Positions 58,169 to 64,000 of a stretch of 64,000 nucleotides of DNA are shown in pieces. This stretch comes from JAHDBG01 sp963922315. GTDB taxonomy: Bacteria; Pseudomonadota; Gammaproteobacteria; Chromatiales; Chromatiaceae. The stretch lies in NCBI GenBank assembly GCA_963922315.1, contig CAWUID010000002.1:16888-80887 (forward strand). The letters are read 5' to 3'. The notes below the pieces were generated by a model, which searched no databases, had not been told where the DNA came from, and worked only from the letters and a program-made list of their open reading frames with translations. Position 1 is the stretch's first letter; each line of letters begins with the position of its first letter. The position numbers were made by a program, and so were the translations under genes.

Positions 58169-59356
58169 ATGCATGCTGTTTTATCAGACCGGGTACAAGC
58201 GGTCAGACCTTCCGCTACGATGGCAATTACAGCCCGTGTGTACGAATTACGCACTGCCGGACAGAATATCATTGGCTTAGGTGCTGGTGAACCGGACTTT
58301 GATACGCCGGAACATATTAAAGCTGCTGCGATTGCTGCACTGCAGGCAGGTCAGACAAAATATACGCCAGTAGATGGTACCCCGGCGTTGAAACAGGCGA
58401 TTGTGCAGAAGTTCGCTCAGGATAACCAGTTACATTATGCCCCGGATCAAGTGCTGGTTTCTTGTGGTGGAAAGCAAAGCTTTTATAACCTGGCGCAGGC
58501 CTTACTGAACGCTGGTGATGAAGTGGTTATTCCGGCACCTTACTGGGTTTCATATCCGGATATGGTATTGCTGGCAGAGGGCAAGCCAGTGATTGTGCCA
58601 ACAACAGCCGCACAACAGTTTAAGATGCAGGCAGAACAATTAGCGGCTGCGATAACGCCTCGTACCCGACTGGTTGTGCTCAATAGTCCTTCCAATCCGA
58701 CCGGTATGGCCTATACGTCAGCTGAGCTGGCTGAGCTGGGTGAAGTGTTGCGCCGACATCCTGATGTCCTGATTGCATCGGATGATATGTATGAACATGT
58801 TCTCTGGCGACCTGATAGTTTCTGCAATATTGTTCAGGTTTGTCCCGATTTATATGAGCGCACCCTGGTGTTAAACGGTGTCTCCAAGGCGTACTCAATG
58901 ACGGGTTGGCGTATTGGTTATGCTGCCGGACCTGCATCAATTATTAAAGCGATGAAGAAAATTCAGTCGCAGAGTACTTCAAACCCGGCTTCCGTGTCAC
59001 AAGCGGCGGCAGTGGCTGCATTGAGCGGTCCGCAAGATTGTGTTGCCGACATGGTGACTGCATTTAAGTATCGACATGACATGGTGGTGGCGCGGCTGAA
59101 TCAGATGTCGGGTATTCAGTGTGCAGCAACAGACGGTACTTTTTATGTGTTCCCTGCGATGCAGGGACTGATCGACAGACTACCCAACGTACAGGATGAC
59201 GTACAACTGGCAGAGTACCTGATTGAGCAGGCTGGTATTGCGCTGGTGCCTGGAAGTGCATTCGGAATGCCAGGGCATGTGCGCATTTCGATTGCCACCA
59301 GTGAGCATAATCTGCAACAGGCCTTAGATCAATTGGCAGCACAGATACCTGGCTGA
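58169..59356 (+). CDS. Aspartate aminotransferase (class I, subgroup gamma/Ib type)
   Basis: A 395-residue PLP enzyme of fold type I. GAGEPDFDTPEHIKAAAI and YTPVDGTPALKQAI near the N-terminus, NSPSNPTGMAYT for substrate and PLP, Asp in ASDDMYEHVLW, the Schiff-base Lys in NGVSKAYSMTGWRIGYAAG, and the Arg of the alpha-carboxylate in GHVRISIATS. It resembles the thermophilic/prokaryotic AspAT group that also includes some aromatic and prephenate aminotransferases, so exact substrate range is uncertain. It overlaps uvrB's promoter area. The pseudopilin gene starts 1 nt after its stop. Confidence 0.93.
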   Translation: MHAVLSDRVQAVRPSATMAITARVYELRTAGQNIIGLGAGEPDFDTPEHIKAAAIAALQAGQTKYTPVDGTPALKQAIVQKFAQDNQLHYAPDQVLVSCGGKQSFYNLAQALLNAGDEVVIPAPYWVSYPDMVLLAEGKPVIVPTTAAQQFKMQAEQLAAAITPRTRLVVLNSPSNPTGMAYTSAELAELGEVLRRHPDVLIASDDMYEHVLWRPDSFCNIVQVCPDLYERTLVLNGVSKAYSMTGWRIGYAAGPASIIKAMKKIQSQSTSNPASVSQAAAVAALSGPQDCVADMVTAFKYRHDMVVARLNQMSGIQCAATDGTFYVFPAMQGLIDRLPNVQDDVQLAEYLIEQAGIALVPGSAFGMPGHVRISIATSEHNLQQALDQLAAQIPG

Positions 59357-59357
59357 T

Positions 59358-59891
59358 GTGCCTGACCAGGGATTTAGTCTACTACAGCTGATTATCACGC
59401 TTGCTGTAGCCAGTGTTTTATTGAGTATTGGCATCCCGCGTTGGGGTGATCTGGTCGGACAAAATCTGATTGTTGCCGAGCGTCAACAATTTTCTGCATT
59501 ACTACAGTTTGCCCGGCAGACCGCCGTGATGCAGGGTCAGATGATCACTCTGTGCGCCAGTCAGGACATGACACAGTGTCGCAGTGACCATCAGTTCTGG
59601 CATACCGGCTACATGGTATTTGCAGATACGAATGGAAATAAGCAGCGCGAGGCAAATGAAGTGCTCTTGCGCGTGAACGAAGCAGCACGTGCTGGTGTGC
59701 TTATTCAAACCAGCAGTGGACGTAAAGCGATTCGTTATCGTACAGACGGCAGTGCCTGGGGCAGCAATGTGACAGTACGTTTTTGTACGCAGAATCATCC
59801 CACCCTGAACCGCGCGCTGATTGTGCATGGTAGCGGGCGCATCAGGCTCTCCGATACACTCAGTAATGGCAAACCAGTCACTTGCGAATGA
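59358..59891 (+). CDS. GspH/FimT-type pseudopilin with unusual +5 residue
   Basis: A 177-residue type IV pilin-like protein. It has a very short leader MPDQG with cleavage after Gly, then FSLLQLIITLAVASVLLSIG, the hydrophobic helix. The residue at +5 of the mature protein is Gln, where nearly all pilins have Glu (GFxLxEL). The globular part includes ITLCASQDMTQCRSD and later VRFCTQN, holding Cys pairs as in FimT/GspH. GTG start at 59358. FimT/GspH proteins bind DNA or cap pili and secretion pseudopili; no other pilus genes are in the window. Sits between aspartate aminotransferase and sucC. Confidence 0.87.
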   Translation: MPDQGFSLLQLIITLAVASVLLSIGIPRWGDLVGQNLIVAERQQFSALLQFARQTAVMQGQMITLCASQDMTQCRSDHQFWHTGYMVFADTNGNKQREANEVLLRVNEAARAGVLIQTSSGRKAIRYRTDGSAWGSNVTVRFCTQNHPTLNRALIVHGSGRIRLSDTLSNGKPVTCE

Positions 59892-59915
59892 CTTTAGTTG
59901 AGGGAAAAATTTAGC

Positions 59916-61085
59916 GTGAACCTACATGAATATCAGGCCAAACGGCTGTTCGCCGGCTATCGTATTCCAGTACCGTTGGGGATTACAGCAGATACTGCGG
60001 AACAGGCCCGGCAGGCAGCGCAGGAGCTGGGTGGTGAGCGCTGGGTAGTCAAAGCCCAGGCTCATACCGGAGGACGTGGTAAAGCCGGTGGGGTGGTGGT
60101 TGCCGATAATCTTGATCAGGTACAGCAGTCTGTCAGACAGATGTTAGAGGCGCCGATTGTGACCCGTCAAACCGGGCCAGCCGGTCTGCCGGTCAGTTGC
60201 GTGCTGATTGAAGAGCCATGTGCTATTGCAACGGAATTGTATCTGAGTGCTCTGATTGACCGGGAAACGCAACGCATTCTGCTGATGGCCTCGCAGGCAG
60301 GCGGAATGAATATTGAAGAGGTTGCGGCAGATACCCCGGAACAGATTCTGACGTTTACGGTTGATCCGGGTGCTGGATTACAGCCTTATCAGTGTCGACG
60401 TCTGGGTTTTGCTCTGGGACTGGTTGGTGCCCAGATCAGCGCACTGCAAAAAATTCTGTTCAGTCTGGTTGAGCTGGTGCAGCGCGAAGATGCGAGTCTG
60501 GTCGAAATTAATCCGCTTATTGTCACGGAATCCGGTGATCTGCTCGCGCTGGATGCGAAAATCAATCTGGACAGCAATGCAGCTTATCGGCATAAAGATT
60601 GGCAAACACTGCGTGATATCAGCCAGGAAGATGCACGTGAAGCTCAGGCAGCTGAGCATGACCTGAATTACATCACCCTGGATGGCAACATCGGCTGTAT
60701 GGTAAATGGGGCAGGCCTGGCGATGGCAACGCTGGATCTGGTAAAACTACAGGGAGGTACGCCTGCTAATTTCCTGGACGTTGGTGGTGGCACAACGGCG
60801 GAGCGGGTTGCAGAGGCATTTAAGCTGATCTTATCGGATAAGAAGGTGGCTGCGATACTCGTGAACATCTTTGGCGGGATTGTGCGCTGTGATCTGATTG
60901 CCGACGGTATTCTGAGTGCTGCACAGCAGGTTGGCATGCCGGTGCCGGTTGTGGTGCGCCTGGCAGGCACGCGTGCTGCGGAAGGGCTGGCGAGACTGGA
61001 GGCTAGTGATCTGCCAGTGACAACAGCAGCTGATTTAACGGAAGCTGCCAGACAGGTAGTAGCCGCTGCAGGAGATGACGCATGA
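59916..61085 (+). CDS. sucC: Succinyl-CoA synthetase beta subunit
   Basis: A 389-residue ADP/GDP-forming subunit of the citric-acid-cycle enzyme. Start GTG 59916 gives MNLHEYQAKRLFAGYRIPVP, the same start context as E. coli SucC; a TTG 18 nt upstream adds a non-matching extension. The ATP-grasp domain has VKAQAHTGGRGKAGGVVV and SLVEINPLIV; the C-terminal domain has DVGGGTTAERVAEAFKLIL and NIFGGIVRCDLIADGI. Overlaps sucD by 4 nt. Confidence 0.98.
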   Translation: MNLHEYQAKRLFAGYRIPVPLGITADTAEQARQAAQELGGERWVVKAQAHTGGRGKAGGVVVADNLDQVQQSVRQMLEAPIVTRQTGPAGLPVSCVLIEEPCAIATELYLSALIDRETQRILLMASQAGGMNIEEVAADTPEQILTFTVDPGAGLQPYQCRRLGFALGLVGAQISALQKILFSLVELVQREDASLVEINPLIVTESGDLLALDAKINLDSNAAYRHKDWQTLRDISQEDAREAQAAEHDLNYITLDGNIGCMVNGAGLAMATLDLVKLQGGTPANFLDVGGGTTAERVAEAFKLILSDKKVAAILVNIFGGIVRCDLIADGILSAAQQVGMPVPVVVRLAGTRAAEGLARLEASDLPVTTAADLTEAARQVVAAAGDDA

Positions 61086-61954
61086 GTATCTTAATTGATC
61101 AGAACACACGGGTAATTTGTCAGGGTTTTACCGGCAAGCAAGGTACTTTTCATGCTGAACAGGCAATGGCTTATGGTACCCGGTTGGTTGGTGGTGTAAC
61201 GCCTGGTAAAGGCGGTCAGCAGCACCTGAATTGCCCGGTATTTGACACGGTACATGATGCTGTTGCAGAAACGGGTGCGAATGCCAGTATGATCTATGTC
61301 CCGGCTGCGTTCGCGGCGGATGCGATTTTAGAAGCCGCCGATGCGGGTATTGCCGTGATTGTGTGCATTACCGAAGGTATTCCGGTACAGGACATGCTGA
61401 AGGTGAAGGCGGCACTACAACATTATCCGGACAGTCATCTGATCGGGCCGAACTGCCCGGGCGTGATTACGCCCGGCGCCTGCAAAATGGGCATCATGCC
61501 AGGGAATATCCACCAGCCTGGCAAAATTGGCATTGTATCTCGTTCTGGTACTTTGACCTACGAAGCGGTCCATCAGACCACTCAAGTGGGGCTTGGCCAG
61601 AGTACCTGTGTTGGCATCGGTGGCGATCCGATACAGGGGATGAATTTTGTCGATTGCCTGATGCTGTTTGAGCAGGATGCGCAGACTGAAGGCATTATTC
61701 TGGTTGGTGAAATCGGCGGCAGTGCTGAAGAAGCCGCAGCCGACTACATCCAATCGCAAGTGAGTAAGCCGGTGGTGGCCTATATTGCTGGTGTTACTGC
61801 TCCGCCGGGAAAACGGATGGGCCACGCTGGTGCAATTATCAGCGGCGGTAAAGGAACTGCGGAAGGTAAGATTGCCGCATTAAAAGCTGCTGGTGTGCGT
61901 ACAGTGGCTTCGCCTGCCCAAATTGGTACAACGATGCAGGACGTGATGTCTTAA
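61082..61954 (+). CDS. sucD: Succinyl-CoA synthetase alpha subunit
   Basis: A 290-residue CoA-binding subunit. CQGFTGKQGTFHAEQAMAYG at the start, VPAAFAADAILEA, IGPNCPGVITPGACKMGIMP, and the phosphorylated His in KRMGHAGAIISGGKGTAEGK near residue 245. Length matches E. coli SucD (289). ATGA overlap with sucC. A strong terminator follows. sucAB are not present here. Confidence 0.98.
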   Translation: MSILIDQNTRVICQGFTGKQGTFHAEQAMAYGTRLVGGVTPGKGGQQHLNCPVFDTVHDAVAETGANASMIYVPAAFAADAILEAADAGIAVIVCITEGIPVQDMLKVKAALQHYPDSHLIGPNCPGVITPGACKMGIMPGNIHQPGKIGIVSRSGTLTYEAVHQTTQVGLGQSTCVGIGGDPIQGMNFVDCLMLFEQDAQTEGIILVGEIGGSAEEAAADYIQSQVSKPVVAYIAGVTAPPGKRMGHAGAIISGGKGTAEGKIAALKAAGVRTVASPAQIGTTMQDVMS

Positions 61955-61976
61955 GCGTAAGCTGCATTCAGGCAAC

Positions 61977-62020
61977 AAAAAAGCCCGTAACACTGGATTA
62001 AGTGTTACGGGCTTTTTTTA
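61977..62020. terminator. Bidirectional intrinsic terminator between sucD and tRNA-Leu
   Basis: Stem AAAGCCCGTAACACT facing AGTGTTACGGGCTTT with a six-base loop GGATTA, T-rich to the right (62010-62019) and A-rich to the left. It can end the rightward sucCD transcript and, read on the other strand, the tpiA-secG-tRNA-Leu transcript. Confidence 0.95.
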
Positions 62021-62022
62021 TA

Positions 62023-62107
62023 TGGTGCCGAAGGCCGGACTCGAACCGGCACGGCTTGCGCCACTACCCCCTCAAGATAGCGTGTCTACCAATTCCACCA
62101 CTTCGGC
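62023..62107 (-). tRNA. tRNA-Leu (GAG)
   Basis: The reverse complement starts GCCGAAGTGGTGGAATTGGT and has a long variable arm of the class II type. The anticodon loop TTGAGGG gives anticodon GAG. The T arm GGTTCGAGTCC and an encoded CCA are present. Immediately downstream of secG, as in E. coli (leuU). Confidence 0.95.
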
Positions 62108-62119
62108 TATTTTACTCGT

Positions 62120-62476
62120 TTACTCTTTGATCTCTGGTATGTCACTTTGAGGTTGTGTCTCTACTGCGACACCTGGCACCTCGCTGCTGATCGCAGGTGA
62201 TGTCTGATCTGGTGTGATACCGTCCATCAGCGAGGTGGACTGCCCGGCCTGCATGGCAAGATAGGCGAGTCCCAGGCTGGTCAGGAAGAATAAGGTAGCC
62301 AGGATCGCAGTGGTGCGTGTCAGGAAATTGCCGGAACCTGATGCACCGAACAGAGTGCCCGATGCGCCTGCCCCGAATGCTGTGCCCATATCGGCTCCCT
62401 TGCCCTGTTGCATCAGAACCAGCCCGACCAGACCGACGGCAAGTAATACGTGGACAATAATCAGGGCTGTGTTCAT
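62120..62476 (-). CDS. secG: Protein translocase subunit SecG
   Basis: A 118-residue inner-membrane subunit that assists SecYE. Two transmembrane helices, about 3-20 (ALIIVHVLLAVGLVGLVLM) and about 52-72 (TAILATLFFLTSLGLAYLAM), flank the conserved QQGKGADMGTAFGAGASGTL loop and LFGASGSGNFLTRTTA. The C-terminal tail is hydrophilic and variable. Standard order tpiA-secG-tRNA-Leu. Confidence 0.97.
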   Translation of the reverse strand: MNTALIIVHVLLAVGLVGLVLMQQGKGADMGTAFGAGASGTLFGASGSGNFLTRTTAILATLFFLTSLGLAYLAMQAGQSTSLMDGITPDQTSPAISSEVPGVAVETQPQSDIPEIKE

Positions 62477-62565
62477 GCGGCTTCGTCAGAGAGAGGGTTA
62501 TCAACAATAGTGCTGAAAAATGTTAATTGGGCTATTGTAAAAGTTTTTCAGGTACTTTGCACGGT

Positions 62566-63318
62566 TTATGCGTGGTCGCCGATTGCCAGAAAGGTTTCAG
62601 CCTGTAGTGAGGCACCGCCGATCAGGCCGCCGTTGATATCCGGCTGTGCCAGCAGGTCTGTCGCATTTCGTGGCTGCATACTGCCGCCGTACAGGATGGA
62701 GAGTTGCTGTGCAACTGCCGGATTGTGGGTAGCAATCTGCTGCCGGATGTTGTGATGTACTGTTTGTGCTTGCTCAGGTGTTGCGGTGTTGCCGGTGCCG
62801 ATGGCCCAGACGGGTTCGTATGCGAGCACGCTATTTGCCAGAGATTGAACACCGCTGTGTTGTAGTACAGCATCCAGTTGCGCAGTGATAACGGCTTGTG
62901 TTTCTCCTGCTGCACGTTGTTCGGTTGTTTCTCCCACGCACAAAATCGGGATCAGACCAGCTTGCTGAGCTGCCGCATATTTTCTGGCGACCAGCGTGTT
63001 ACTTTCACTGTGTTGAGTACGACGTTCTGAATGGCCGACGATGACATAACGGCAACCATAATCGCACAACATTTCTGCTGCGATATCGCCAGTATGTGCG
63101 CCTATCAGATATGGAGACAGGTCTTGTGCGCCCCAAGTGATCTGACTGCCTGTCAGTTGTTGTTGTACATCAGCTAAGTGGATAGTGGGTGCGCATACCG
63201 CATAGTGTGCGTATGGCTGGTCGGGCAAGTGAGCGATCAGGTCATGCAGCAATGCACGTACACTGTCTCGTGTGCCATGCATTTTCCAGTTGCCGATGAT
63301 GATAGGTGTATTGGCCAT
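62566..63318 (-). CDS. tpiA: Triosephosphate isomerase
   Basis: A 250-residue TIM-barrel enzyme interconverting DHAP and glyceraldehyde 3-phosphate. IIGNWKMHGT at residues 6-15 includes Asn and the catalytic Lys. His is in YVIVGHSERR, the catalytic Glu in LAYEPVWAIGTG, and the phosphate loop in LYGGSMQPRNA. GGASL ends the active site. Length matches (about 250). Head of the tpiA-secG-tRNA-Leu unit, on the minus strand. Confidence 0.98.
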   Translation of the reverse strand: MANTPIIIGNWKMHGTRDSVRALLHDLIAHLPDQPYAHYAVCAPTIHLADVQQQLTGSQITWGAQDLSPYLIGAHTGDIAAEMLCDYGCRYVIVGHSERRTQHSESNTLVARKYAAAQQAGLIPILCVGETTEQRAAGETQAVITAQLDAVLQHSGVQSLANSVLAYEPVWAIGTGNTATPEQAQTVHHNIRQQIATHNPAVAQQLSILYGGSMQPRNATDLLAQPDINGGLIGGASLQAETFLAIGDHA

Positions 63319-63470
63319 ATTGGTATGAGTTCACGATGTTTGCAGGAGACTCTACGCTTTGAATTTTGTTATTGTAAGTAGAGTCTGTTTCGAAAGTCTG
63401 TTTTTTTATCGACTGCTTTGCATAGCAGGAAGCGACGATTCGGAGGTAACCTGAGTTTGCCAGAGTATAG

Positions 63471-63858
63471 TGGACCCTAAAAACTGGGTTATTGGTTAAG
63501 AAATGACAATGGCTGGAAATTTCCTCTCTTAGATTATCTGAACAGGAGTCTATTGAGTAGCAGCCAAAAAACGCAAATAATACACAGCAGATTTTAAAGC
63601 CAAAGCGTTGTGGTCAAGCCTAACTTGTTCGGTAACCAGGGCGATTGCACCCTTTTTGAACTCGGGCGTGAATTTCTGCTGCTTTCTCTCGCTAAATGGT
63701 GAATTTATTTTTGCTGCGACAAAAGTGTGCCTGACGGAATTAAATTCAGGTCGTGAGTGAGGCTTGACCTTCGGCTTATGGCCAAAAGTGCTCTCTCTTT
63801 GGAGCTCCTTCATTATGTTATTTTTCGTCCCAAACAACGAGGTACTTTCAGAATCCAA
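63471..63858 (-). mobile_element. IS3-family remnant beside tRNA-Ser
   Basis: The 616-bp gap after tpiA holds no intact gene. On the minus strand, around 63550-63705, a frame includes KFTPEFKKGAIALVTEQ, the usual N-terminal segment of IS3-type OrfA, but then diverges and stops. Its upstream extension to 63858 is unrelated. At 63471-63487 TGGACCCTAAAAACTGG closely resembles the terminal inverted repeat of many IS3-family elements. The second IR and orfB are not found. The element is decayed and internally deleted, lying next to the 3' side of a tRNA-Ser gene. Confidence 0.6.
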
Positions 63859-63934
63859 TAAAGACCAGTCCCTAATTCAAAGGCGATAATAGAATATAGA
63901 TTTCTGGTGTATGCGGTGATTTTTTACACTACAG

Positions 63935-64000
63935 TGGCGGAGAGTGAGGGATTCGAACCCTCGATGGAGCTATTAACCCCATACTCCCTTAGCAGGGGAG
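63935..64000 (-). tRNA. tRNA-Ser (GCU), 5' part cut by window edge
   Basis: The reverse complement of the last 66 bases contains the anticodon region CTGCTAA, giving GCU, a long variable arm, the T arm GGTTCGAATCC and an encoded CCA end (TGGCGG read in reverse). The acceptor and D arm 5' halves lie outside the window. Confidence 0.9.

Overview
The window looks like a contiguous piece of a gammaproteobacterial chromosome that includes the probable replication origin. Support comes from gene order typical of that class: mutL-miaA-hfq-hflX, tpiA-secG-tRNA-Leu(GAG), dapD-arsC-like-dapE, pilZ-tatD, rplM-rpsI, djlA and trkA/trkH. It does not look enteric. It has a pyrophosphate-type phosphofructokinase, a PyrK-like reductase, MutL with endonuclease-type motifs, and a filamentous-haemagglutinin-like exoprotein. 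A sulfur-oxidising or methylotrophic lineage (Thiotrichales-like) is a guess only. By eye, the first 8 kb or so is clearly more AT-rich than the rest.

Layout. 1-9.5 kb: tldD 3' end, tRNA-Phe, an acyl-carrier-like protein, hemF and dnaA in one tight run, then a probable oriC with DnaA boxes, a three-hairpin repeat and a candidate structured RNA. After these come hemE, rsmD, coaD, a 2[4Fe-4S] ferredoxin, ggt, pncC and a PPi-phosphofructokinase. 9.5-17.7 kb is more accessory: an unknown membrane protein, an iron(III) ABC transporter (permease and binding protein, no ATPase) with a Fur box, an hvfABCD/bufferin cluster that should make a post-translationally modified Cys-rich metal-binding peptide, pilZ, tatD and a ParDE-like pair. 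17.7-33.6 kb is mainly housekeeping: dapD/dapE, a decayed mazEF locus, pyrK, trxA, prlC, dnaN-recF-gyrB, rplM-rpsI, an M23 peptidase, ispA-xseB and topoisomerase IV parE. 33.9-44 kb: trkH/trkA/djlA, a ferredoxin, hipBA with a candidate operator, an AddA-like helicase-nuclease and an Rpn-type nuclease gene broken by a small palindromic element. 44-64 kb: TpsA-like exoprotein, hflX-hfq-miaA-mutL, a DedA-type protein, leuCDB, a lipoprotein, uvrB, an aspartate aminotransferase, a pseudopilin, sucCD, tRNA-Leu, secG, tpiA, an IS3-type remnant and a partial tRNA-Ser.

Three families of short non-coding repeats are visible. (1) A ~119-bp element with three hairpins, three copies (3101, 5090, 28651), whose stems show compensatory changes. 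(2) A ~165-bp palindromic MITE-like element, two copies (24869, 43250); one sits inside the Rpn-type gene, and removing 161 bp restores the reading frame. (3) A shorter inverted-repeat element, two copies (12028, 37557). 

Most notable: dnaA lacks any ATG/GTG/TTG start that would keep its conserved N-terminus; oriC lies beside dnaA while dnaN-recF-gyrB is 21 kb away; the structured repeats; the candidate HEARO/omega-RNA-like RNA beside oriC; and the hvfABCD cluster in which one precursor repeat has Tyr in place of Cys.
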